Of a stretch of DNA of 64,000 nucleotides, positions 32,873 through 45,000 are shown piece after piece; positions within the stretch are counted from its first letter, which is position 1, and every line of letters begins with the position of its first letter. The notes under the pieces were generated by a model. The model saw only the letters and a program-made list of their open reading frames with translations, was not told the origin of the DNA and made no database searches. Position numbers and translations under genes: made by a program. This DNA is from Ilyonectria destructans (lineage: Eukaryota > Ascomycota > Sordariomycetes > Hypocreales > Nectriaceae), in contig JAHEWK010000006.1 in the NCBI GenBank assembly GCA_020740775.1, positions 1,488,001 to 1,552,000 of the forward strand, read 5' to 3'.

Positions 32873-35800
32873 TGTGATGGGTGATGGGTGTAAGACGGAG
32901 AGGGGGGAGAGAGGAGATGGAGCAGAGGTCAATTGAACCGGGGCGAGGAGAGCGGAGGGAGGGAGGGAGAGAGGGAGAGAGGTTGATCGGGATGGCAGTT
33001 GAGAGTTGAGGGAGGAGTGGAGGTTTAGTGAGGGGAGAGAAGTTGAGTCAGTTGGTGGTAGCAGTGGTGGTGGTGGTGGTTATGACTAGTAGTGGGGGCA
33101 CACGGCTGAGAGGAGGGGAGTCGAGTGGGAAGTGGACGGGGGGAAAGGAACTGAGAACCCGGCTTCGGGATGGGCGGCTGAGTTGTGACTTTATTTCCGC
33201 AAGTGGAGGGTGGAGGGAGGAGAGCAGGGAGGACAAGTAGTAAAAAGACCAGGCGGCCGTGGGGGAGAAGCACCAGAGACCAGAGAGGCAGGATTCCGAA
33301 CGAGAGATGGATCGTCAGAGAAGGCCAAAGATTGTGCCCGAGAAACCACGGGCATGATGCGGGGTACCCTCCTATATGGGCTGCCTTACCACCTAGCTAT
33401 ACCTACGGGCTACTTATGGGCCAGGGCCATTCCGAGTTGAGAAAAGAGACACCAGGGAGCCGGAAAAGGAGGAGGAGACAACGAGGCAGTGAAAGACGAG
33501 CGAGGGCGAGCATGACACGCACGCCTGAATGATGCTTGGTTGCTTCGTTGCTTGCTGATGAAAGACACACCGGCAGAGAGAGCGAGGGAGAGAGAGAGAG
33601 AGAGAGAGTGAGTGAGGCCGAATGGCGAACCACGACAATGCCACATTGTCGCAAAAACCAGGCGAACCACGCTTCAGGAACACGCCCCCGCCGTGCAGCG
33701 AGAACCAACACAGGGTCGCAAGGGAAAAGGATTGAAGAAGCAAGGGGTGGCAGAGGGTGCTTTTTTTCTTTCTATTTTCTATTTTCTTTTTCTTCTTCTT
33801 GCTGTTATTTTCTTCTTTCTTTCTCCGGAAGAGCCGCTGAGTGGACGGGTGCTAATATCGCTCGGCCGGGGCTGGAACACACTCACACCACGCCAGGCCA
33901 GCGCGCTCTGGAAGCAGGTCTCACGATTGTGTACCTAGGTATCCAGTCCTGAGGTACCTGGCAGCCAGGCACAGCACCGACAGCGCACGACACCCCGCTG
34001 TAGCTAGCAAATGCTGGAGCATCATTGGCATCCTCCCTAGCATCGACCTTAGCACACGGCACAGCACGTAGCACGCACATGAGTTTTAGTTGGCAGCAGT
34101 AGCGCCCAAGACACTCTCGGTGTCTGTGTGTCTGTGCTCAGGTGTGTGACTGTGGGATGGATGAGATGGATGGGTATGTTCCATGCGTGTCGTGTGTCGT
34201 GTGTCGTGTCTCTGCGAGGTCCTGCGCGTTGAGCGACTCTGGATCGTCACCGACGGCAGAGACACCGCGCCGAGAAAAGAGACGACAGACAATACGGCAC
34301 GACAACGACAGCCGGACAAGGGTCGGCAGCTGGGCGAGAGAGACACGTACGAGACACGCACGAGATGGAGATAGCAACGGCATCCCGAACAGGGTCGCTG
34401 ATTTGACAGATGCCCATCCGGGAGCCATGGGAGATTCTCTATCCCGGGGTTTCGGACGGCGCCGCACGCTCCATGGCCATCCCATTCCATCACAGCCATC
34501 ACATTCCAGCATCACATCACAGCATCAAAGCACCCGGTGGCGGCGTCTAGGCGCACGCGCACAGAAGCCGTAAATCTGCTGACGCCGTGACGTGATGCCC
34601 GTGTTCAAACCGCAAAGCCCACGGCCGGCCCGCCGATTGGCCCTCCCTGCCGCAAGATACCCGAAACCGTGGAGGCTTTTGGTGGTTTGCCTGTTTTGGC
34701 CGGCTGCATCCATTCTCCCAATGCGCTTCACGTTGGCTCCATGGAAGTTTCTAGTTGACCCTCCCCGCCACCGTCTTCGGTCCATTCAATACCCTGAATA
34801 GAAATCTGACGTTACACACACCTTTTTCTCCTCTCTCGTTTTCTGCTCTCATCTGCCGTGCCTTTTCCTGCTTTGCCTTGCTTCGCCTCCTGTTCGCTGC
34901 TCGTCCGTCCCCTTGCCGCAAAAAGGTGTGGAGTCCAGCCTCAAGCCCTTGTCAAATCCATCGCCCATCTCCCATCGCATGCACATCTCACGCGCAGTTG
35001 CCGTGTCACACCCGGAAGTGCCCTGGCCTTGCGAGTCAACTTAGGGCCCTGCGGCAATCCAGCCCAATCCAATCCCCTGCCCTGCCGTACTCCTGCAAGT
35101 AATACCGTGATCCCCGTTACATACGTCGTTCGCCTAGTAGCCTCCTTTGGTAATTAGTACGCCCGGCGCGTAGTTCCCCTCCCTCTAAAACAAAACTAGG
35201 CTACTTCTCCCGTCCCTTGTCGGCCGGGTCCCCCGTCCCGCTGCCGTCCAGCCTCGTCGCTCTCCCAATGGCCCCCCCGTCAGCGAGCTACGGAGCATTG
35301 CCAGCCTTTTGAGCCCCCGGGAATGCCCTGTATCCCGGGGTCTCGATCTCGTGGTTGGTTCCGGGTGGCTGGCGGCTCGGAGTCCCGGGAATGCAAGGGT
35401 AAGGTCTAAGGCGACGCCAGGTAAGGTGAGGCCGAGCAACGACTCGCCGGGCGAGACAGCGAGAAGAGATTGGGAGGGGGGGGTAACGGCAAGACATCAA
35501 CCAATTCGCCTTGTCCAATGGATGATTGTTGGTTTTGAGGCCCTCTGGCGTGGCTGTTTCATCTCGCCGACTACTCTTGGCTCAGCTCGGATTGTTCTCA
35601 CATTGACAGCACGGAACCGGAGCAATCTTTCCTCATTCTCAACGGCGAAGACAACAGCACCAGTCCAGATTGGACGGGAAGTGAGGCGAACAGATAGTCC
35701 AGCCCGAAACATCAGTGGAACATGCGGACAACTAAAGAGGTTGCTGCCAATGCGCTCAACGCCAAACTGGCACTGTATCCCAGCCGCAAGGACAACGCAA

Positions 35801-36605
35801 TTTACAAACACAATGGCAAAATAATTTATTCACCCTCCCGTTTGCCTCTTTTGTTTTCTCACAAACTTTTGGGGAGTAACACAGCCTGATTTCCCGCAAG
35901 CATATCCCCATTGAACCCCTTGAGTCGTGGGGGAGGAATTGCAACCACAACACGACGCCCCAGACGCAGGCCGCTGGTCGATCCCACGAGACAGCACCCA
36001 ATCGGCGCCGTATACGTCCAGCCGGGAACACGATGCGGATGTGGGCGTCTCCCAATTAGCGGGGGGTGCAGAGACTGCGCACCGTGGTGACTCAAACCGG
36101 AGCCCGGGTGAGCTGAAAAGAGAGATGGGAAAGTGGGGATCAACAGGACATGGCGGGATCAGAAAACGGGATTGAATGGGAAAGGGACTGCTTGGCAATT
36201 GTGATTTGAGAGCACGAGGCTGGAGGATTGCTGCAAGAGGCTCTTTCGGGCGGGTGGGTGCCGTTGGTGGCTTGCTGATAACATCCCATCGCAAGCCATC
36301 CCTAGTCTAGCCCCGGATGCCACCGAAGCATTGTCTCGACATCTGGTCGAATTACAATGACGCTGGGATTGGGCTTGATAGATGTTGGCCTAAACACGTT
36401 GAGAACGTCTTCGTGACTTCTCCTTGGCCCAAGTTCTCCCTCCCCCCTTTACCGTTGTCTCGCTTATAATGCACTCTGAGCAAGTTATCGTAAGACAGCG
36501 CTGAGTTCTAGACTCTTCCCGTGTGTCGTATACCTACATCCCGGCTACTGATTGCTCGCCGCATGAGATACCGTGACGTAGGCTTCCTGCAAACAACGAC
36601 AGGTC
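32873..36605. other. Long intergenic region upstream of cpr6
   Basis: No gene is supported in 3.7 kb. It includes the cpr6 promoter and leader, a GA microsatellite (33590-33607), GTGTCGT repeats (34188-34213) and T-rich tracts (33761-33820). Open frames here lack ATG starts or any family signal. Confidence 0.5.
33590..33607. repeat. (GA)n microsatellite
   Basis: Run of GA dinucleotides within a purine-rich stretch upstream of cpr6. Confidence 0.8.
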
Positions 36606-37356
36606 TCATTCTGTCTTCGCACCAACCTGGATCTCCAATGTCACCTTTCACGGGGGTGTTAGCAAACGTGGCCAGCGACGGATGTTGTACAGAAGGAGGT
36701 GGAAACGACGCACCGGTCCGTCATTTACCAGGGCTACCTCCATCATAGCCTGGAACTTGCCATCCTTGACATTCTCCTCCCGGTACTCGCTGCGGATCTT
36801 CTGGACGAAGTACTGGTACAACCGGCTTGCGTCCTCGGGGTTGGCAGCACCGTGGAAGTCAGGCTTCGTTCCCTTCGTCGTCTTGGCCAAGAGAGTGAAT
36901 TGTGAGACTAGGGATTATAGTCAGCATTAAGCCTCTCTCGTCGCATTCCAGACAGTGGTAAAGAGATATCAGAACGTACCACAGAGAACATCGCCCTCAA
37001 TGTCGGTGACGCTCCGCTTCCACTGTTCCACTCATCAGCTCTACGGCTCCAGATGTCCAGGTACGCGAGCCTTACCCGGCCTCCAGACTCATCATTCCAC
37101 ATCTTCATCCTGAGCACCTTGGCAGCCAGCGAATCGGCCTCTTTCTCCGTGTCCCCGGGGGCGACCGCTGCAAAGACGAGGACACCCTTACCGATGGCCG
37201 AGATGACCTCATTGTCCACGGTCACGGACGCTGACAGCACACGCTGCAGGATTGCTAGACATCGTGTCAGCAAGCCATTCTCATTGGGCCATGCAGTTTG
37301 CAAACAGAGGGTGGTCGGTGTTTGTGTTTGCAGTGGGCGACGAACGTACCTTTCAT
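36606..37356 (-). CDS. DTD1: D-aminoacyl-tRNA deacylase (DTD), five exons
   Basis: Removes D-amino acids (and achiral glycine) from mischarged tRNA; cytosolic, homodimeric. The exons are 37356-37350, 37254-37076, 37022-36980, 36907-36714 and 36644-36606 (462 nt, 153 aa). The first exon codes only Met, Lys and the first base of Ala. The translation begins MKAILQRVLSASVTVDNEV and contains the two family motifs: SQFTLLAKTTKGTKPDFH (active-site SQxxL) and NDGPVT (the Gly-cisPro motif that crosses into the partner subunit). The second motif is split by the last intron (36645-36713), and without splicing the ORF would run off into an unrelated tail. The size matches the family (about 150). The gene is divergent from NOT3/5, with starts 937 bp apart. 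Confidence 0.92.
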
Positions 37357-38293
37357 GGTGGTGAGTGATGTAAATGCGCAGTGACAAACAAAGACAAGGA
37401 AATCTATGGAACTCTGTGGAGACTCTTGAGTAGAGCAGTATCTCTTGAAAAAACCAGGGATCAATAAGATGAGGCAAAAAAAGGAGACGAAAACGAGTTA
37501 GTTAAAAAAAAAATTCGTTGTCAAACAATGCGCTATGAAATGCTCTCAGTGAGCCGACTATACAATCTCGTCCAAAGAGAAGCCAACTCCAAGTTAAGGA
37601 GCACTGTCTGGAACAGCGACGGAGCCTTTTCGCTGGGGGCGTTTTTTGGTATCCGTGTCATGTGTCATGTGAGAACGCCAGTGGTGCGTCAGGTACCCAG
37701 GCGCCTAGCAGGAATCCACGGCCACCAAGGTACATCGCGATAGTGACAATGAAATTTATGCTGCACTCAGCCTCCCAAATACTCTATTGATCAATCAAAC
37801 CCAAACGCATCCCCTTCAAAGGTCTTATAACAGGCCTCCGCTAGCTTTTCCCCGCCTTCAGACGCGGAGCCAAGCACTGTCGAGCGGCTCCAGGGCTGCA
37901 GCGGCTAACCGAACTCAGCCCGATGCGACCTGTTGCCTGATAGCCAATCGCGCGCCCGCAGCTGTTGGCCTCATTACTGTTTCCCTCGTCCATCACCACC
38001 AACCTGGCTACCACAGCTTGCTCTCGCAACGCAATCACTCCGCCACGTCCCCCGAATTGACCGTCCCACGACGGCGACGACCTCTCCCTGCGCTGCGCAA
38101 CGTCTTGCCAGCCATCTGCACCGCACCCGTGACGTGCGGCCCCCCGCGACACCCTCTCCGTCCGCTGCTAGATCCCCTCTGGTCTGGACGAGGCTAGGCG
38201 AAGAGAACAAAGAAACCCCCGACCTCAACCCCGACGACGCCTCCCCGCGACTGATCCGCGTTCGAAGCCGCGAGGCACCATCACATCTTCATA
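37357..38293. other. Divergent promoter region of DTD1 and NOT3/5
   Basis: A 937-bp region between two divergent start codons. It has a poly-A tract at 37504-37513. No coding feature is supported; shared regulation is possible but not shown. Confidence 0.55.
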
Positions 38294-40348
38294 ATGGCAG
38301 CTCGGAAGTTGCAACAAGAAGTCGACAAGTGCTTCAAGAAGGTGGCCGAGGGCGTCGCCGAATTCGAAGCCATCTACGAGAAGATTGAGCAGTCGAGTAA
38401 CCCCGCACAGAAGGAGAAGCTAGAAGACAACCTGAAACGTGAGATCAAGAAGCTGCAGCGGTTGCGAGATCAGATCAAGACATGGGCCGCTAGCAACGAC
38501 ATCAAGGACAAGGCTCCTTTGCTGGAGCATCGCAAATTGATCGAGACGGTTCGTTCCCCTCAGGCCGGCCGGTTCGCTGCTGGCGAAAGCGGCGATGAGT
38601 CTGCCGATAGCTGACCCGTCATATTTAGCAAATGGAAAAGTTCAAGGCTGTCGAGAAGGCCATGAAGACCAAGGCGTACTCCAAAGAGGGTCTGTCAGCC
38701 GCGGCGAAACTGGATCCGAAGGAGCAGGCCAAGGTCGAGGCCGGCGAATTCCTAAGTAGCATGGTCGACGAACTAGAGCAGCAGATCGAGGCGCTCGAGG
38801 CCGAAAGCGAGTCGATACAAGCAACGATGAAGAAGGGCAAGAATAACACGGCCAAGGCGGAACGCATTGCTGAGGTTGAACGGGTCATGGAGCGACACAA
38901 GTGGCACCAGGGCAAGTTGGAGCTGATTCGACGGTCCCTCGAGAACGGCGGTGTCGACACTGATCAGGTCAACGACTTGGAGGAGAGCATCCGATACTAC
39001 GTTTCTGACGGCATGAACGAGGACTTCATGGAGGACGATGAGATGTACAACGAGCTGGACCTGGAGGACGATGAGGGCGCCTTCGGCATGAGCCTGGACA
39101 ACGAGAAGAACTCCTCCCTCGACGCGCAATCCGTACAGGACGATATATCTGTCGAGCCCGACCTGCCCAAACCTCCGAGAAAGCAAAAGGAAGAATCTGT
39201 GATACGACGAACATCCTCACAGGTCAAGTCACCCTTACCCGCTCTCGCTACACTTCACGCTCCCCTGTCAACTATCAACAACAACACCGGTGGCCCTATC
39301 ATGAAGCCGGCAGCAGTACCGACGCGACCCGCAGGAGAGGGTCTCAAGTACGCATCAGCAGCGGCTGCTGCGGCCGCGAGCGACAGGAACAACGTCGGGA
39401 TTGCGCCTTTACCTCCGCCTCCAGGCGCGGTTATCTCAGGCATACCATCTTTACCGGCACAGTCCAGGACAAGCGCCACCAGTTCCCCCGCAATGTCGTT
39501 AGTCCAGCCCGCGTCGCAACAGGCCGAGTCGAGACAGTATGTTGCCTCGATAGCATCAACAACCAACTCCCCGGAACCATCCATCATCAAGCCAACCAAG
39601 CGATCCAAGGCTGCTGGTAAGCAGCCGGTAGTGCCTGAAGTTTCAGTGCCGTCAAAGGGTATGTGTTATATCACCAATATCAGTACCAATGTCAAGCTAA
39701 TAATGAACGTAGCACCTCAAACTAACGGTAACGGAGTTTCCAACGGCATCAAGCCAATCGAGGAGGAGCCCGAGGATGAGTCAATCTACCACCTGCCATC
39801 ATCGTTGCAAGATCTTGTCGAGACGTACGAGACGTCGAGGAAGCGTCCCCCACCTCCCTCAGCACCATCAACACTGCGGATGATGGGCGTGAGTCAAACC
39901 AGCTGCCCCGACGCATTAGACGCGGAAGTACCTCGAACATATCGGCCCGATGCGCCAGTGCCTCCCACAGGCTCAGGCTTCCCACGAGACCCGCTACCCA
40001 TCTTCGACGACCCGCGACTGTACTCGCGCATTGACCCGGATACGCTGTTCTACGTCTTCTACTACAAGCAGGGGACAGCGCAACAGTATCTGGCAGCCAA
40101 GGCGCTCAAGGATCAGAGCTGGCGATTCCACAAGCAATATCAGACATGGTTCCAGCGCCATGAGGAGCCCAAGAACATCACTGAGGACTTTGAGCAAGGC
40201 ACATATCGCTTTTTCGATTACGAGAGCACCTGGTAAGTCTACAGCTAGCGCTTACGCTTAAGCCAGCCATTGCTAACCCATGAACAGGATGAACCGACGA
40301 AAAGCGGACTTTAAGTTTGCTTACAAGTTCCTCGAGGATGATGTTTAA
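38294..40348 (+). CDS. NOT5: CCR4-NOT complex subunit NOT3/NOT5
   Basis: A scaffold subunit of the CCR4-NOT deadenylase complex (mRNA decay, translation-coupled and transcription control). The exons are 38294-38548, 38629-39658, 39713-40232 and 40288-40348 (1866 nt, 621 aa). The N-terminal Not3 domain begins [17 protein letters not shown] and continues through [21 protein letters not shown] across intron 1 (GTTCGT donor). The middle is low-complexity and Pro/Ser/Ala-rich. The C-terminal NOT-box includes [38 protein letters not shown] and [18 protein letters not shown], ending with a last exon encoding [17 protein letters not shown]. Intron 2 (39659-39712) is 54 nt, in frame and stop-free, so its removal is inferred from signals. 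The C-terminal motifs are diagnostic. Confidence 0.93.
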
Positions 40349-40651
40349 TCAAAGGAGGGGACTGGCCGAAGAGCCTCCCCTGTCTCTGGGGATTTCTAGA
40401 GGGGGGGTGACAATGGGACGGGCTGTCTGTACTTTTGGTTTTGGCCCCTCGGGTTTAATGGGGGCAGGAAAGGGATGGTAGCCTCATTTTTCTTGTCTCA
40501 CTCGGCACTTTTCGCGAACACGCGACGGCGATGGCTACTACGGCTAAGGCTACGTTGGGAGTTACCTCTAGTGTTGAGAGATGAATTTTGGAATTTTCGG
40601 CTGCCGGGCGTGAAGCCCTGGGAAACAACTCGATGGTATTGCTGTGGTCTC

Positions 40652-40786
40652 GTGTCATTTTGTGCCATTTTCTATGCTTATTGGCTTGATGAGGCGTTCA
40701 TGTGAAGTAATCTTGGAAAGTGTATTTTGTGACATTTTCCATGCTTACTAGCTTGGTGAGGTGTTCATGTGAAGCGGTCTTGGAAA
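40652..40786. repeat. Diverged 68-bp tandem duplication
   Basis: The unit at 40652-40719 is repeated at 40720-40786 (GTGT..CATTTTC.ATGCTTA..TCATGTGAAG...TCTTGGAAA). Differences are one deletion and mostly transitions. It lies just downstream of NOT5. Confidence 0.85.
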
Positions 40787-42046
40787 GTGTCGTTTTAGGC
40801 GTCTGTTGCTTGGTCGCCCTACGCGGTGCCACGCACTGCTCGCCCTACAAATGATTTGTATGGCCGAGGATGACTCTCAGTCGATACCCCGCAAGTTTCC
40901 CACAGCCTTGAGTCGAGATGCGCCACCAACACGTCGAGCTAATTACACATGTGAGTGCTTTTTGGGTGAGGCGGTCCGTTTAGAGGGTTGTGCGTCAGAC
41001 GTGGCAAACGCTCCGGTCACCGTTGAGGTGAAGCGGTATCGAGAGTAGAAGGTGCTTGCTTCAGCGCAATTCCGCGGCGATGCATTGCTGCCCAAGCAAA
41101 GGGAAAAAAATTCGAGTGGAGGTTTATATGAATGGTTATTTCCTCCACTTGTAAAATGCGATATGTGTCGCGATGCTGTGAAAGATTAAGGTGCTTCTAC
41201 CATTGTTTTCGACATTGGCTTCCTGGTTACCCTACAGCTGTACCACACCAACCAGCCAGCCCATATCTGGAGTTGCGCAGGGCTGACGACATTCACGACA
41301 AGACACGTTCAGAACGCCACAGCGCGAAATGAAACAAGTGCAGGTTGAAAGGAGATGATCCCCGGTTGAAAAAACAACGACGACAACGCCCACGTCGTGC
41401 GAATGCAGGCAAGTCCGATGGCTTGTGACTTGGATCAGGATGATTTGACGCTCCTCGTTGGAGTAAGGTCCGGCGGGTAAGACTAAAGCTGAACCCTGGT
41501 CGATCTCAATACAAGATTGGGCAAAAGGCGTCAAAGCACAGGACAATCTCGGACCGACAAGTGCAATTCAGTTTTTCGGTGTTTTTCTTTTTTAATTTTT
41601 CAACATGGAGAAATTGGGGCTAGAAGCCAGGGAGGGGGGGACAACGAGATGCAGGGCTGCGACGGAATCGGCATGACTTCGGTATGGGATCCGTCTGGCA
41701 CCCATGGCTGGCGTTTCTATTTGGAGGAATGCATTGGACGCCTGGATGCCTTTCGGGTGTGAGCTTGACGGCTTGTGATGTATCAGGGTCGGGCACCGGC
41801 GGTGGTGGCTTCAGCTTGTCGGCTTTGGCTTGTTCGGGGGGGTTGTTCTGGGATGTCTGGGTTGTCTGGGACGTCTGGACCTGTCTGGGTTATCGGACCT
41901 ATCTCTATCTGGGTTGTCCGGGATGTCTTGTTCGTTGCTGGGTTCGTGTCGCTTCTGCCTTTGTCGCCGCTACTTGTCGCCGCTACCGGTCGCTTCTGCT
42001 GGCTTCCTGTCAGTGCTTCCTCTAAGTTTGGCTTCCCTTGTCAAGT

Positions 42047-42076
42047 GCAAGTGCAAGTGCAAGTGGAAGTGCAAAA
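42047..42076. repeat. AAGTGC hexanucleotide run
   Basis: About five AAGTGC/AAGTGG units in tandem in non-coding sequence. Confidence 0.8.
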
Positions 42077-45000
42077 TGCGCACGCGCGTCTTCTCCTGGC
42101 AAGGCAGGTAAGATGGGTGGGTGGAATGTGGCATGCGGGAGGACGACGGAATCTGCAAGACTCCAGCACACGAAACACAGCTCCAGCAAGCAACAACAAG
42201 GATATTGCTCAAAACCGAAGCCCTGGATTTGATTAGTTGTCCCGCTACGCCGCAGGGGGGAAGCGTCAACTTGCACGCATCCAGCATCCAGCATCAACCA
42301 GAGCAAACGAAGGAAGGTGGCTGCAGAACGGACGATGTCGGATAAGGAAGGCTTCCAGAAGCTCTCCAGCGCCCGCAACTCCCCTGCAACGAAGGAAAAA
42401 AGGGGGTCCGTCGGGTGACATCCAATCCGTCCGTCCCATCAACTTCCCGCCATCCAATGATACAACCCTGATCCATCCCACATCCATCACCACATCCAGC
42501 CCACCACATCCCATCCCTTCCATCGTTCATCGGTGACAGGCCCCGCGCGATCCACTGAGACGCTTCGCTCGCGAATCCACGACCGGGGGAGGCAGGGGCA
42601 CGATGGCGTCGGGTCCCCTAGGTGGCCCTGGGGGAACCCTATCAAAATTACAGTACTGCACCTGGACGCTGGACGGACATCTGCGATTGACGATTGTCTT
42701 GTTTGACGACTAGAGAGAGTTTGACGGCACGGAACGGCCGTCCGGGCGAATCCTGGAATAGGACCCTGGATCGAGACCTGGAGCTTTTACGGCAGTTCAA
42801 TCCGCCGAGGCGCCATCATCCTGGCCCGCCTCACTTGCACTCTACGAAAATACGACACGACGTACTTGTCTCCTTTCCGGTCCTTCCCCCCCAGCTCCAG
42901 CTCCAGCTCCAGCTCGCAGCTACTGTACAGCAGTAGTCTGGCGCCATCGACACTTTTATTTTTGGTTGTCGCCCGGTGTCCATTCCGGCTGGTCAGGCAA
43001 CCAAAGTCGTGCAGGGCTCCTGAACGGCCAGGCTTTCCCGCGGGCTCTCTCTGCCCCTCGTGCATGGTATTCCCTCAGCTTGGGCAAATCCCCCCCTCCA
43101 AACCTAAGGCAAGGCAAACGCACCGGAAACGCATCTGGCGGCGCCATATCGCCAAGTCCCCCCCCGCCTAAGAGCGATATACCGGCGCAATGTACGTACC
43201 CAGATCGGCCACCGAGTGTGGGGTGGTGTGGCAGAGGTCGGTGGAGCAGCGACAGGCGGGTGAGGATGGGGCTGGCGGGGCCGGGGGAGCCACCTCGTCT
43301 TGTCTTGTCTGTGCCGTGTGCATTGAGCATTCGTTGTGTTGCTGTCGGTCTGTGCTTGCGGATTGTTGGTTGGCGCTGGTGTTGAAAGAAGATGGAGTGA
43401 AACCTTGACGGCCAATGCTATCATGCTGCGAAGTACGAAGTGCGCAGCCCCTGTGGACGCCGTCGAGAGCGTCCATGTACCTGCTGGTACCTGCGCTCAT
43501 TGGCCACGGAGACCCTCATCGAATGAACCGGGGGCTGTGGCGCCTTGTTGCTGTGGGCTTGGGAGCAGCTAGGCAGCAGAAACAATCCATCTGGATTGAA
43601 TCCTTGGCTTGCACCGGGAAGTGGATGGATCTTCGGTTTGGTCTGGGCGAAGCATTGAACTCGCCGCCGATGATGGGCGATGGTGCTGGGCATGGTCATG
43701 GCCGTGGTGTGGAGGCGGATCCTTCCGGCATCTCTCAGCCATTCATCCACCATCCCATCAAAAGACACACTCACACGCATACACACAGATGCAACGCGCA
43801 TACACCCAATACCACCACGGTACGTACGGATGTACTGCATACCGCTGCACAAACTTGATGCATCCGATTAGGCTGACGCATTCCAGCATGTACTTAACCT
43901 AGGTTCAGCAGAGCCTCGGAGGCGCAACGAGACTACATTGTCATCTGCCGTAATACGGTTTCAATCTAAGGCCGATGATCATACTCCATACCGCTCAAGC
44001 AATTGATCGAGGTATTGTGACGGGCTGTGCCACGCCGCAGTAGCCTATCTGGGCCAGTCTCAGCAGGTGTTCCTCTCGCCGGCTGCTGTCCCCGATGGCA
44101 CGGAGTACCCGCCCGATCAATGACACTCTGGCCCCATGTTTGGCCCATGTTCAGCCCAGCTTGTCCATCCGTATAGCCACCCAGGAAACGCTCGATCCCA
44201 GTGTGTCAGCCAGGGATCCAGGCGGGTGGGGCGGCCCAAGGAACACAAGGGAAGTTACTAACATGTTGACATGGTACTAGCATGGTAGGATTAAGGAACT
44301 GGCGGAGGCCAAACTCCCGGCCCTGTCTCTGATTCCTCCCGCTACCGATGGCCAATTCTGCTCGCCGGCTGTCTGGAAACTAATGCGGCACCAGCCTGTT
44401 TCTTCCGGTCTAGCATGGCTCAGCGCGCCAAGATGCAGCGTTTCTCTCACTCGGTGTCCCGCCAGTGGCTCCCCTGCGTCGGTCGCTTCTCGCTTGGTGT
44501 GCGGCCCGCCGCTATCTCTGTCACAGTCGCATCAAAGTCAATCGCGCAAGTGAATTAATTAGCGATATTATACGTGGACAACGAGCATGACAACCGACAA
44601 ATCCACGCTCCACTCTTCAAGCTCGCACGCGAACAATGACGGCAGTTGACCCATTGACTCATTGACTAGCCGCCCAATCGTCCACTCACAGCCCAGCCGT
44701 TGCGCTGTCGCCCATGAGGTCACCGAGAGTCCAAAGCTCTAACGAGAGAGCTCTAGAGCTCCCCCAAGGTTAGGTTTGCGCGTGAGCGGTTTCTCCAGGT
44801 CCTCCACCCCTCCAATACAGCGCATCGCCATTCTGCCACACCCGCCTCCACTCCCGTCGCCATGTTTTTGACCCGTGTCGTTGATTCATGACGAGCAGTG
44901 CCCCATTGTCGATTGCCCTATCGCACTGGTCGCCCACTCGTCAGCCCCGAACGAGGCGATGACGGCGCCGCGTTCGACGCCCGTCTAACACTTGCTCGTC

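Noticed and set aside
35756..36294. Overlapping minus-strand frames upstream of DTD
   Set aside because: No ATG start for the longest frame and no family signal.
36648..36713. C-terminal extension of DTD read through intron 4
   Set aside because: Splicing at 36645-36713 restores the conserved NDGPVT ending, so the read-through tail is an artefact.
38549..38616. Early stop of NOT5 at the end of the first open frame
   Set aside because: A GTTCGT..TTTAG intron joins LIET to QMEKFK and restores the family sequence.
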